A stretch of 64,000 bases of DNA from Shewanella algae (GTDB lineage Bacteria > Pseudomonadota > Gammaproteobacteria > Enterobacterales > Shewanellaceae). The position numbers were made by a program, and so were the translations under genes. Every line of letters begins with the position of its first letter. Within the stretch, counting starts at the first letter, position 1. The notes under the pieces are model-generated. The model was not told the origin of the DNA. It ran no database searches and saw only the letters and a program-made list of their open reading frames with translations. The stretch covers positions 3,191,001 to 3,255,000 of the forward strand of contig NZ_CP068230.1 in NCBI RefSeq assembly GCF_009183365.2, written 5' to 3'. Below are positions 17,628 through 26,225 of the stretch, piece after piece.

Positions 17628-17785
17628 AATTGGTATTTAACTCTGTGAGCTCAGAAGCTTATTTTTGTGCTCCAAACAGGCTTTTTTGCATATTCCCAGC
17701 GAAATTAGCCCTTTTTGCAAATGGCTTTTCGGTGCCACTGCATTACAATAGGGGCTGTTTTATCCCGAGCACCCAAGGTATCTGA

Positions 17786-18703
17786 ATGCCGATAAAATCG
17801 ACCACCATCCGCAAGGCGGTAATTCCCGTTGCGGGTCTTGGCACCCGAATGCTGCCGGCCACCAAGGCCATTCCAAAAGAGATGCTGCCGGTAGTAGATA
17901 AACCCTTGATCCAATATGTTGTCAGCGAAGCCATTGCCGCCGGCATCAAGGAAATCGTGCTGGTTACCCACGCCAGTAAAAACTCCATTGAAAACCATTT
18001 CGATACCAGTTTTGAACTGGAAGCCCAGCTTGAGCGCCGGGTAAAGCGGCAACTGCTCAATGAAGTACAGTCTATCTGTCCGCAAAATGTCACTGTTATC
18101 AGCGTCCGCCAGGCTCAGGCCAAAGGGCTGGGACACGCCATTCTCTGTGCCCGTCCGGTAGTAGGTGATGAGCCGTTCGCCGTGCTGCTGCCGGACGTGT
18201 TGATAGACGATGCCGCCAGCGATCTTTCCCGCGATAATCTGGCCGAAATGGTCAGCCTGTTCGACCGCACAGGAACCGGGCAGATAATGGTGGAAGGTGT
18301 GCCTCACGAGAAGGTAGACCAATACGGAATAGCCGATGTCAACGGCCACGATCTCAAGCCGGGCGAATCCCAGCCGCTTATCAAACTGGTTGAAAAACCG
18401 GATGTCGACGAAGCCCCCTCTAACTTGGCTGTAGTGGGCCGCTATGTGCTACCTGCCGCCATTTGGCCCTTGCTTGGCAAGACGCCGGCCGGTGCCGGTG
18501 ATGAAATCCAGCTCACGGATGCCATTGCCATGTTGATGCAAAGCCAGCAGGTCAACGCTTACTACATGCGTGGCAAGAGCCATGACTGTGGCAACAAGTT
18601 GGGTTATATGCAGGCAACGGTGGAACATGCATTGCGCCACCCCGAGCTTGGACGTGAATTTGCCGCCTATCTGGGCGATTTGGTTAAAGGAAGTAAAGCA
18701 TGA
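17786..18703 (+). CDS. galU: UTP-glucose-1-phosphate uridylyltransferase GalU
   Basis: 305 residues. The nucleotidyltransferase N-terminus is diagnostic (KAVIPVAGLGTRMLPATKAIPKEMLPV, given in pieces here: GLGTRMLP, then PKEMLP). Further motifs are LLPDVLIDD at the metal-binding Asp and LVEKPDVDEAPS, with GDEIQLTDAI towards the end. It makes UDP-glucose from UTP and glucose-1-phosphate for envelope polysaccharides and trehalose. galE overlaps its stop by four bases (ATGA), so the two are coupled and together interconvert UDP-glucose and UDP-galactose. TACAAT at about 17743 could be a -10 element. Confidence 0.97.
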   Translation: MPIKSTTIRKAVIPVAGLGTRMLPATKAIPKEMLPVVDKPLIQYVVSEAIAAGIKEIVLVTHASKNSIENHFDTSFELEAQLERRVKRQLLNEVQSICPQNVTVISVRQAQAKGLGHAILCARPVVGDEPFAVLLPDVLIDDAASDLSRDNLAEMVSLFDRTGTGQIMVEGVPHEKVDQYGIADVNGHDLKPGESQPLIKLVEKPDVDEAPSNLAVVGRYVLPAAIWPLLGKTPAGAGDEIQLTDAIAMLMQSQQVNAYYMRGKSHDCGNKLGYMQATVEHALRHPELGREFAAYLGDLVKGSKA

Positions 18704-19713
18704 CAATTTTGGTCACCGGTGGAGCCGGGTATATTGGCACCCACACTCTGGTTGAACTTCTGGCCGCGGGCAAAGAGGTTGTGGTGATAGACAACCTGAG
18801 CAATTCAAGTGTCGAAGCCTTGGCCAGAGTCGAAGAGATCAGCGGCAAGAGCGTGCTCTTTTATCAAGGCGATATTCTCAACAAGGCATTCCTGCAGAAA
18901 GTCTTCAGTGACCACAGCTTCGAAGCCGTTATTCACTTCGCCGGCCTTAAGGCGGTGGGTGAATCCGTCGCCCAGCCGCTCAGATACTATGAAAATAATG
19001 TCACCGGCACCCTTATTCTGTGCCAGGTGATGAAAGAATATGGCGTTCGCAACCTGGTATTCAGCTCATCGGCCACAGTTTACGGCGATCCCGCCAGTCT
19101 GCCGATCACCGAGGCCTTCCCCACCGGCGCCACCAACCCTTATGGTCAGTCCAAACTGATGGTGGAACATATTCTGGCGGATCTGGCCGCGGCCGATGCC
19201 AGCTGGAACATCGCCCGCTTGCGTTATTTCAACCCGGTCGGCGCCCACAAGAGCGGCCGCATCGGTGAAGATCCCAACGATATCCCCAACAATCTGATGC
19301 CCTTTATCGCCCAGGTTGCCGTCGGCAAGCGCGATAAACTCAGCGTATTCGGCAATGACTACCCCACGGTAGACGGCACAGGTGTGCGTGACTATATCCA
19401 TGTAGTTGACCTTGCCATAGGCCACCTCAAGGCACTGGATAAACTCGCTACCAATCCGGGCCTGGTCACCTATAATCTGGGAACAGGCCAGGGCTACAGC
19501 GTACTTGAGATGGTCAAAGCCTTTGAGAAAGCCTGCAACAAGGCGATCCCCTTCGAGTTTGCCCCGCGTCGTCCCGGCGATATCGCCGCCTGTTATGCCG
19601 ACCCTACCCATGCTACCAAAGAGCTGGGCTGGAAGGCTGAGCACAGCCTGCAGGATATGGCCGACTCCAGCTGGAACTGGCAATCCAACAATCCTAACGG
19701 TTACAAGGGTTAG
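18700..19713 (+). CDS. galE: UDP-glucose 4-epimerase GalE
   Basis: 337 residues, the normal length. The NAD-binding GGAGYIGTH loop opens the protein, and the active-site SSSATVYG with YGQSK (Tyr-x3-Lys) lies near residues 122-153. Sugar-nucleotide contact motifs follow (RYFNPVGAH, GTGVRDYIHVVDLA). It interconverts UDP-galactose and UDP-glucose in the cytoplasm. The start overlaps the galU stop, and napF begins two bases after its own stop, so galU-galE-napF reads as one transcription unit. Confidence 0.97.
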   Translation: MTILVTGGAGYIGTHTLVELLAAGKEVVVIDNLSNSSVEALARVEEISGKSVLFYQGDILNKAFLQKVFSDHSFEAVIHFAGLKAVGESVAQPLRYYENNVTGTLILCQVMKEYGVRNLVFSSSATVYGDPASLPITEAFPTGATNPYGQSKLMVEHILADLAAADASWNIARLRYFNPVGAHKSGRIGEDPNDIPNNLMPFIAQVAVGKRDKLSVFGNDYPTVDGTGVRDYIHVVDLAIGHLKALDKLATNPGLVTYNLGTGQGYSVLEMVKAFEKACNKAIPFEFAPRRPGDIAACYADPTHATKELGWKAEHSLQDMADSSWNWQSNNPNGYKG

Positions 19714-19715
19714 TC

Positions 19716-20195
19716 ATGGATCTATCCCGCAGACATCTGTTCAGTCGCCGCAAGAGTAATGTGGTCAGGCCGCCCTGGAGTAAACCGGAAGCGGAATTTA
19801 TCGACGCCTGTACTCGCTGCGGCGCTTGTGTGGATGCCTGCGAGACCCAAGTGCTTATCAAGGGGGATGGCGGCTTTCCGGAGCTTAACTTCCAGCGCGC
19901 CGAATGCAGCTTTTGCCAAGCCTGTGTCACCAGCTGTGCAGAGCCGGTATTCAGGCCTCTTAGCGAAGCGCCTTGGCGGCTTATAGCCCAATTTGCCGAC
20001 AACTGCCTCGCCCGCCAGGGTATTGTCTGCCAAAGCTGCAAGGATGCCTGCGACGAGCGGGCGATCCGCTTTCCGCCCCTTTTAGGGGCTACCGCTCTAC
20101 CTGTACTGGATGCTGAGCGCTGCAGCGGCTGCGGCGCCTGCGTTGCCCCCTGCCCCGCCTCTGCCATCAAGCTGGTAGAGCCAGACCCCGCTTGA
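19716..20195 (+). CDS. napF: Ferredoxin-type protein NapF
   Basis: 159 residues with AAGGG before the ATG. It carries several 4Fe-4S Cys clusters: CTRCGACVDACET (about 29-41), CSFCQACVTSCAEPV (about 65), CQSCKDACDERAI (about 107) and CSGCGACVAPCPASAI (about 132). NapF is a cytoplasmic iron-sulfur protein linked to periplasmic nitrate reductase maturation, thought to help load or insert the NapA cofactor. Here it is not with nap genes but is tied to galUE, an arrangement I recall from other Shewanella genomes. Intergenic DNA downstream shows no clear terminator. Confidence 0.92.
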   Translation: MDLSRRHLFSRRKSNVVRPPWSKPEAEFIDACTRCGACVDACETQVLIKGDGGFPELNFQRAECSFCQACVTSCAEPVFRPLSEAPWRLIAQFADNCLARQGIVCQSCKDACDERAIRFPPLLGATALPVLDAERCSGCGACVAPCPASAIKLVEPDPA

Positions 20196-20312
20196 CTTCC
20201 CATCCGGGAGCCAAAAATCTGACTCCCACAGCGCCAAATTTTAGTGGTTTTGTTCTTTTTCAATAACGGGTAACATCGGGCCTTCCCTGAGAAAAAACTC
20301 TTAAAAAGCATT

Positions 20313-20717
20313 ATGTTTGGTAAAAGCAAAAAAACGACGGGGCTCACATATATTGCCCAGGGCAGCAAAATCACCGGTGAGAGTCACTTCGATGGCGAGA
20401 CTCTGGTTGGCGGTGCCATTTATGGAAAAATCAACGCCGAAAGCAAGCTGACCATAGAAGCCAACGGCTTGGTTGATGGCGAACTCACCTGCCAGGAGCT
20501 CAAGGTCTCCGGACTGTTTCGCGGTAAGCTCTGCTGTGAAAAACTGACCATCTGCGGCACAGGGACTGTCGAAGGTGAAGTGGCCAGTAAGTCGATGGAG
20601 ATCTTCGAAGGTGGCCAATTTATCGGCATGAGAGTCAAAGAAGAGGTCAATCTGCTGAAACAGCTGGGTAATGACAGCGAAACGGCTACCGAGTTGAGGC
20701 TGCAAACCCAGGAATGA
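20313..20717 (+). CDS. Bactofilin
   Basis: 134 residues with the repeating beta-helix pattern of bactofilins: TYIAQGSKITGESHFDG, then LVGGAIYGKINAESKLTIE, LVDGELTCQELKVSGLF and GTVEGEVASKSMEIFEGGQF. The short charged tails at each end are typical. Bactofilins polymerise into filaments that scaffold cell-wall or envelope machinery. Four cysteines sit in the core (LTCQ, KLCCEKLTIC), which is more than I expect for this family. The ribosome site is weak. It is probably transcribed separately from napF after a 117-base gap. Confidence 0.9.
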   Translation: MFGKSKKTTGLTYIAQGSKITGESHFDGETLVGGAIYGKINAESKLTIEANGLVDGELTCQELKVSGLFRGKLCCEKLTICGTGTVEGEVASKSMEIFEGGQFIGMRVKEEVNLLKQLGNDSETATELRLQTQE

Positions 20718-20730
20718 GTTTAAAGTATGG

Positions 20731-20747
20731 GATCCTGCAACAGGATC
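20731..20747 (+). other. Small hairpin after the bactofilin gene
   Basis: GATCCTG-CAA-CAGGATC forms a seven-pair stem 13 bases past the stop. It lacks an immediate T-run, so termination here is uncertain. Confidence 0.4.
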
Positions 20748-20871
20748 TCCATCACACTTTGTTCACAAAATATACAAAAGCAGCACAGAATGGTGCTCAG
20801 TCACAGTAATGCGCTGCTCGGAGAGCTAACATCTACCCCCTAAGTGGTATAAGGCCGCGGGATGGATGTAA

Positions 20872-21846
20872 GTGACGAGTCGATTACTCAAGCAGTTGTG
20901 CGAATTGGATATCTTTACTCTCATGGTGTTCAAGAACATCTATGAGACAGGGCATGCCAACTGTACGGCTAGAGATTTGGCGGTTTCCGCCCCCAAGGTC
21001 AGTCGCTGTTTGGCCGCGCTCAGGCTGGCCTTTGATGACGAGCTTTTCTATCGCCGCCAGCAAAAGCTCAAGCCTACCCCACTGGCCGAAAGCCTGTATC
21101 AGCCCGTCTGTGATTTCATTCACTCAGTGCATCGGCTGGAGCAACAGGTTCATCAGAGCCGTCAGCCCTCGAACGACATCTGTATCCATATTGCCGTGGC
21201 GCATGGACTGCTTTCCGCACTGGCGATGAAATTGGGGCTGAAAAACATTCAACAGCAGTTGGGTCAGGTCAGGCTCTACCCCTGGCAGGACGACTCGGCA
21301 GAGAAGATTCACCGTGGGCAACTGGATTTGGGGATCTGTCTCGAACACCCTGAGCAGTTGGATCTCATTCTGAGTTCACTTGGGCAGACCATGGGCGTAT
21401 GTGTGGTCAGCCGAGAAGATCATCCCCTGTGGCAGAGATCGCCGGCCATCACCCTCGAAGATATCAGCCAATACACCTTCGTTTACTTGACCATCAAGGG
21501 CTTCAACGAACGCATGGATCCCATGGAGCTCTTCTGTCAGCAAGAAGGCATACCCCTATCCCAGGTGTATGCCGTACACGACAGAGAAGAATGGCACGCT
21601 CACCTGCTTACCATGGGCAGTGTAGCCTTCAGCACTCCCAACGAAATGGCGCTTATCAAGGGCATGCCGGGTTTGCGGGTGCAACATCTGCCCGAAACCG
21701 AGGTGGCCAAACTCCACCGGGCATTTTCGCTGCCAAGCTACTCCTTGGTGGAAAAAGCCCCCAGCTACCGCCGCTACTCCGAGCAACAAAGAAAGCAGTT
21801 GCTGGCTCTGGTCACTCAAGAACTCTACCCCAAGGCCGAGTATTGA
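20872..21846 (+). CDS. LysR-type transcriptional regulator
   Basis: 324 residues from a GTG start. The helix-turn-helix is recognisable but diverged (GHANCTARDLAVSAPKVSRCLAALR, then FDDELFYRRQQKLKPT), and a LysR substrate-binding fold follows from about residue 100. It lies 286 bases upstream of the decaheme cytochrome gene on the same strand. In Shewanella oneidensis a LysR gene also sits next to the SO_1659-type cytochrome, so a role in controlling it is plausible but not shown. The ligand is unknown. Confidence 0.82.
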   Translation: MTSRLLKQLCELDIFTLMVFKNIYETGHANCTARDLAVSAPKVSRCLAALRLAFDDELFYRRQQKLKPTPLAESLYQPVCDFIHSVHRLEQQVHQSRQPSNDICIHIAVAHGLLSALAMKLGLKNIQQQLGQVRLYPWQDDSAEKIHRGQLDLGICLEHPEQLDLILSSLGQTMGVCVVSREDHPLWQRSPAITLEDISQYTFVYLTIKGFNERMDPMELFCQQEGIPLSQVYAVHDREEWHAHLLTMGSVAFSTPNEMALIKGMPGLRVQHLPETEVAKLHRAFSLPSYSLVEKAPSYRRYSEQQRKQLLALVTQELYPKAEY

Positions 21847-22091
21847 AAACTAAGTCAGGTCCTGTGCCTGACCCCTTTACTCGCACCAGCACCGACACCC
21901 TTCGCCCACCTCTCAAAAGCCGCTGACCGCTTTGTCCCTGGTATGGGTTTTCTGCCCTGTAGATTCGGCAATTTCAAAAACTGAAATTATCCATTTCACC
22001 ATCAGTTATTTCTTTATCAATTTTTTAACCCTCAATTCACAAATAAAACAATAAGTCAAAACTACTACTTTAGATGTATGTATATTCAAGT

Positions 22092-22107
22092 TACTGCACA
22101 AGCAGTA
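22092..22107 (+). promoter_or_regulatory. Palindrome upstream of the decaheme cytochrome
   Basis: TACTGC-ACAA-GCAGTA lies 25 bases before the start codon, in the likely leader. It could be an operator or a small mRNA hairpin. The rest of 21847-22132 is AT-rich with no gene seen. Confidence 0.4.
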
Positions 22108-22132
22108 CCCATAATTTGAATAAAGGGACGCT

Positions 22133-24400
22133 ATGATGAAAAACCATAATAAGTCATTACTGGCGCTGGCTCTGACCAGTCTATTGTGCCTTACCGCATG
22201 CGGGGACGGTGAGGACGGAAAAGACGGAGCCCCCGGTGAACCTGGCATACCAGGCGAACCCGGACAGCCAGGAGCCCCCGCAGGTTCAGGTACTTCCACC
22301 ATTATCAGTGCCGGCGATGTCAGTTTCGAGATAGTGCCGGCCGACAACACACTGGCAGGCGGCGAAGCCTTCGCCCTCAAGTTCAAGGCCTCGGCCACCA
22401 ACAGCTCAGGGGAGCGAGTCCCTCTGACGGGCCTGGATCAGGTCGCCCTCTACTCTATTACCGCCATGAGCAATGACTCGGGCAGCGGTGCGCCGCTGCA
22501 ATGGGTCAATAATGCCACGGCTCAGGAACTGGGCAGCTCCATGTATTGCACCCTGGATGGCACCTATAGCTCCAGAGGTCAGACTGGCGATGCCTGTCTT
22601 CTAGTTGAAGATCCGGCCGAGCCAGGTACCTATACCGGCACTTGGGAACATGACGGGGTCGCCCCCATTATGAATGCCAACGACAACCTCAGCGCACCTC
22701 ATCGCTTGTTCCTGCGCGCCTATAACCTCAAGGATGCCAGCGGCGCAGCGGTTGCAGACAAGGTGCTCTCTACGCCGCTGGATTATATTCCGGCATCCGG
22801 CGAGCTGGTTGAAGCCACAGGTAAAGATACGGTAACAGATGCCGCCTGTATCGCCTGCCACGGCGAAGTCGAAGGCCGTATCGCCAAGATAAACGCACAC
22901 CACAACTACCAAAGCACTGAGAAGTGCGTTGCCTGCCACAACCCGGCTCTGGTACCGGACGAAGCCCAAAAAGCCGAAGGTTGGGTATTTGATTTCGGCC
23001 CCATGGTTCACAGGCTGCATGCCGGCCATCACATCGCAAGTTTCCTCTCCGGTGAAGCCAAAGAGTACTTCGGTGAAATCGGCTTCCCGGCAGAACTCAA
23101 CAACTGCGCCAGTTGCCACAACAACGGTGACTCCTGGAACGCCAATATCTACCGCGAAGCCTGTGTCGGCTGCCATATCAATGTCAACTTTGAAACCGGC
23201 GTAGGCCACTCTGACTTCAACCTGGCCCAGACCGACGACAGTCAATGTCAGTCCTGTCATGGCAGCGGAGCACTCAGCCCTATGCAGGCTCACAAGGTGG
23301 GTAAACGAGCTGAATATGCCGAGCTGTTGACCGTTGAGTTCACCTCTGCCACTGCTGCGGCTTCTACCACGGCGGGCAATAAACTGGTCACCATCACAGC
23401 CAATGTCAGCTTCAATGGTCAACCACTGACTGACGCAGCTCAACTGGCGGTGCTCAACAAAGACGCCACTCTGATGGGTAATGTGGATGCCAAGGGTGAA
23501 GTCACCCGCTGGGGCAGCAGGCCCGGTCTTGCCAGCGGCAGCGCCGCCAATGGCGTGCTGACCCTGACTGCTGATGTACCGGAAACTCAGGCGATGGGCA
23601 CCATTTACGTCGGTACCGAGGCCAACTTCTGTGTCGATAACTCAGGTAAGATAGCCGCCTGTGCCGAAGGCATGCCCTTCGATGCCGGTAATCCGATTGG
23701 CGCCACTTCAAGCGTTAAGTTCTATAACCTTGACGGTGGTGATGCAGTAACAGCCCGCTTTGCCATTGCTGAGCGGATGAGCGCCAGTGAAGCCAAGTGT
23801 AATGCCTGTCACGGCACCCTGGACTACATCAAGGGTACCCGCCACGGCACCTACACCTTCGATCAGTGTATGGACTGCCATAACAACAGCTATTACGGCT
23901 CCTATCACGGCACCTCCGAGTACAACACAGGTAATCTGGATGCCGATGGCAATCCTATATTTGCTGAAGTACCCGAGCTCTTGTATGCCAACCGGGATCT
24001 GATGACAGTTGCCCACCGCTTCCACAGTGGTAACTGGGGTGAAGCCGCCATCTTCCGTGACGCTTCAGGCGAGCTGCACGGCTACCCAGGTGTGGAAACC
24101 GAATGTTCCGCCTGCCACAAAGACGAGACACCGCTGTTCGCCGCCGATGGTGGCCTGACATCCGCCAAGCGTGCAATCAAGATTTCGGCTACCGAGTATA
24201 TCTCTCCGGTTGCGGAATCCTGCCGTACCTGTCACGCTCACTCTGACGCGGCCGCTCTGGCCCACTTCAAGAGCAATGGTGCCTTCGTTGCCGGTGATGC
24301 TGCCACAGACGCCAACCTGCCGGTTGAGTCCTGTGCCACCTGTCACGCCGAAGGCAAGACCTATGGCGTAGATAAGGTACACGCAGGGGGTGCTCACTAG
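22133..24400 (+). CDS. Decaheme c-type cytochrome, OmcA/MtrC family outer-membrane lipoprotein
   Basis: 755 residues. A lipobox (LTAC, Cys23) is followed at once by collagen-like Gly-X-Y repeats (GEPGIPGEPGQPG, about 33-47). Ten CXXCH heme sites fall in two groups of five: CIACH, CVACH, CASCH, CVGCH, CQSCH (about 239-376) and CNACH, CMDCH, CSACH, CRTCH, CATCH (about 556-737). Beta-rich domains precede each group, the I-II-III-IV layout of MtrC/OmcA. These proteins pass electrons from an outer-membrane conduit to extracellular acceptors. No mtrA or mtrB is nearby; by gene neighbourhood it corresponds to the S. oneidensis SO_1659 type, whose role is unclear. Confidence 0.93.
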   Translation: MMKNHNKSLLALALTSLLCLTACGDGEDGKDGAPGEPGIPGEPGQPGAPAGSGTSTIISAGDVSFEIVPADNTLAGGEAFALKFKASATNSSGERVPLTGLDQVALYSITAMSNDSGSGAPLQWVNNATAQELGSSMYCTLDGTYSSRGQTGDACLLVEDPAEPGTYTGTWEHDGVAPIMNANDNLSAPHRLFLRAYNLKDASGAAVADKVLSTPLDYIPASGELVEATGKDTVTDAACIACHGEVEGRIAKINAHHNYQSTEKCVACHNPALVPDEAQKAEGWVFDFGPMVHRLHAGHHIASFLSGEAKEYFGEIGFPAELNNCASCHNNGDSWNANIYREACVGCHINVNFETGVGHSDFNLAQTDDSQCQSCHGSGALSPMQAHKVGKRAEYAELLTVEFTSATAAASTTAGNKLVTITANVSFNGQPLTDAAQLAVLNKDATLMGNVDAKGEVTRWGSRPGLASGSAANGVLTLTADVPETQAMGTIYVGTEANFCVDNSGKIAACAEGMPFDAGNPIGATSSVKFYNLDGGDAVTARFAIAERMSASEAKCNACHGTLDYIKGTRHGTYTFDQCMDCHNNSYYGSYHGTSEYNTGNLDADGNPIFAEVPELLYANRDLMTVAHRFHSGNWGEAAIFRDASGELHGYPGVETECSACHKDETPLFAADGGLTSAKRAIKISATEYISPVAESCRTCHAHSDAAALAHFKSNGAFVAGDAATDANLPVESCATCHAEGKTYGVDKVHAGGAH

Positions 24401-24453
24401 TACCGTACCTTGAGGGCTGTCCCTGCAAGGCCCTCCCTCAACTCTGCAACAAC

Positions 24454-24488
24454 AAGGGGACCCAACCGGGTCCCCTTGCCTTTTCTCA
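24454..24488 (+). terminator. Terminator after the decaheme cytochrome
   Basis: AAGGGGACCC-AACC-GGGTCCCCTT (24454-24477) forms a perfect ten-base stem followed by GCCTTTTCTC. Confidence 0.88.
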
Positions 24489-24506
24489 ACTTACTCAAGC
24501 CAGAAA

Positions 24507-25181
24507 TTACAACTCAGTATCCGATAACCTCTGCTGCCACAGTTGCCGCAGTTTACGAACAAAGCTCTCCGGCGGTTGATCCAAAGCATCCACGGGAATA
24601 TAGAGGTGATAGCCCAAGTACTTGTCCAGCGTCAGGCAGCGGCGGCCAAACATGGCCAAAACGCCTCTGTAACGCTCATCATTGACCGTCAGGGTTTCAA
24701 ACTCGGCGCTGAGTGCCGCTTCCAGTGTTTGCAGCTCTTCATCCTGGGCGGCAGCTGTCATCAGCAAGGGCCGCTGCTCCGACAAGAGCCCGGTCGCCAA
24801 CCTGGGTGAAATGGCATCCAGCAGCGGATTGATACGTTTGAGCTTGAGCCCGACATAGGGCAGCGTCAGTTGCTCCATACCTTGGGTGACTCTGGGCTGA
24901 TCCAGCCGCTGAATATTATCCCAGGCCACAAACAAGCTGCCGCGGCGATGAAAGAATCTCAGCCCTTCTGCGCTGAATTCAAGACTGACATGGGGCTCGA
25001 GCTGCTTGGCAATTCCCAGCACCAATGACACGGCCCCGAGGGCGAAACAAACCAGTCCGGGCGCAAACATCCAGGGCCAACCGATAAACAGCACCAAACC
25101 CAGGACAACGCCCAGCCCTCCGGCCAGGGTCAGTGTAATGCCATTGCGCTTGCTGCCCGGCCTTATTGTGATAGTTTCCAT
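24507..25181 (-). CDS. Membrane-anchored protein of unknown function (DUF2982-like)
   Basis: 224 residues. Two adjacent membrane helices near the N-terminus (LAGGLGVVLGLVLFIGW and PGLVCFALGAVSLVLGI, about residues 18-58) are followed by a soluble domain of about 160 residues. It has a beta-strand pair (LEFSAEGLRFFHRRGSLFVAW) and a conserved-looking YLGYHLYIPVDALD near the end. I recall this layout from a Shewanella/Vibrio family, DUF2982, but cannot confirm it. No enzymatic motif is seen. It lies on the opposite strand to the cytochrome gene and upstream of nothing operonic. Confidence 0.7.
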   Translation of the reverse strand: METITIRPGSKRNGITLTLAGGLGVVLGLVLFIGWPWMFAPGLVCFALGAVSLVLGIAKQLEPHVSLEFSAEGLRFFHRRGSLFVAWDNIQRLDQPRVTQGMEQLTLPYVGLKLKRINPLLDAISPRLATGLLSEQRPLLMTAAAQDEELQTLEAALSAEFETLTVNDERYRGVLAMFGRRCLTLDKYLGYHLYIPVDALDQPPESFVRKLRQLWQQRLSDTEL

Positions 25182-25249
25182 AACGCTTTTGCTCTATTGT
25201 CAGCGGCTTGTCAGCCGTTTATTCATTTCATGACCAGGGTTCAGAACCA

Positions 25250-26062
25250 TTAGCGGCCGGTAACAGTCAACCAGGCCAATCCCAGATACTCGTGCAGCGC
25301 CTTTTGTGATTTATCCAGATTGGATGTGGTCAGGCGCCACCAGTGATCGCGCCTAAGCAGAAAGTCGGTCGGTGCCGCCTGAGGCTCAAGCCCGGTCGAG
25401 CGGAATATTCGCATCGCCCTTGGCATATGGCTGGCGGAAGTGACCAGGATCAGTTGTCTGCCACCCAAGGCATCTATTCCTTTATCGTCTGTGCCGGCAC
25501 CGAAGGCCTGCCGCAACGCCAGGGCTTCCTCTATGGTATCGCGGGCCGACTCCAGCATTAGAATTCGCGATGGCTCGGCCCCCAACTCGATGGCGGCCTC
25601 GGCCATGCGCCGGGCATGACTCTGCTGCTCAAGGCCGCCGCTCCAACCACTGACCGCCAGCAGGCAATCTTTGCTGTTGGCCGCCTTGAGTTGCGCCACC
25701 CCTTCACTGAGACGCTCAAGCGCCGTTGCCGACAACATATGTCGCGCGAGTCCGCCAACCTGATCATCATGGCCAGAACCCAGTACCATCACCACACAGG
25801 AGCGCGCCGGTGCAGCGGTATAAAGTGGATACTGACGCTCAAGCCCCGCAAGCAGCGTGTTGCTGCCGATAGAGCTGGAAAGCAGCAGCACCCAAGTGAT
25901 GGCAAAAACCACCAGGGCGCGCGCTACTCCCGGCCTGCGACGGATATAAAAGCAAGCCAGCAGCAGAGTGACCAAGGTTAGAGGAATGGGCATAAAGAAT
26001 TGAGAGAGGATTTTTTTCAGCCAGAACACGCTTGATATCCGAAGGTTGGCAAAAGTAGCCAT
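25250..26062 (-). CDS. ElyC/YdcF-type DUF218 envelope protein
   Basis: 270 residues. Two N-terminal membrane helices (about 22-65) precede a periplasmic DUF218 domain with VVMVLGSGH and LAVSGWSGGLEQQSHARRM. It also has RILMLESARDTIEEA and the highly conserved LVTSASHMPRAMRIF. The closest E. coli pattern is ElyC (YcbC), needed for peptidoglycan assembly at low temperature through lipid carrier metabolism. Relative to it the N-terminus is about 12 residues longer and the start is uncertain (ATG at 26062 has a weak ribosome site). Confidence 0.82.
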   Translation of the reverse strand: MATFANLRISSVFWLKKILSQFFMPIPLTLVTLLLACFYIRRRPGVARALVVFAITWVLLLSSSIGSNTLLAGLERQYPLYTAAPARSCVVMVLGSGHDDQVGGLARHMLSATALERLSEGVAQLKAANSKDCLLAVSGWSGGLEQQSHARRMAEAAIELGAEPSRILMLESARDTIEEALALRQAFGAGTDDKGIDALGGRQLILVTSASHMPRAMRIFRSTGLEPQAAPTDFLLRRDHWWRLTTSNLDKSQKALHEYLGLAWLTVTGR

Positions 26063-26153
26063 AGCTTACAGAAGCGTTACTCGGCTGACCAGTGATTGGC
26101 GAAGGGCTATAGGCTCACTCGCCCCAATACATGTTCGAGTGCTTTTCACTTTT

Positions 26154-26189
26154 GTCTAAAGTGCCTAGAGTGTCTAAAGTGTCTCAGTC
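26154..26189 (+). repeat. Four tandem 9-bp repeats
   Basis: GTCTAAAGT, GCCTAGAGT, GTCTAAAGT and GTCTCAGTC follow one another without spacers, between the elyC-like start and the mak stop. No function is evident. Confidence 0.75.
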
Positions 26190-26225
26190 GAATACCTGTA
26201 ACACGGCCCGGGCACCTCGCCAAAC

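Noticed and set aside
20200..20240. GGGAG/CTCCC pair after napF as a terminator
   Set aside because: The stem is only five pairs with a 12-base loop and no T-run.
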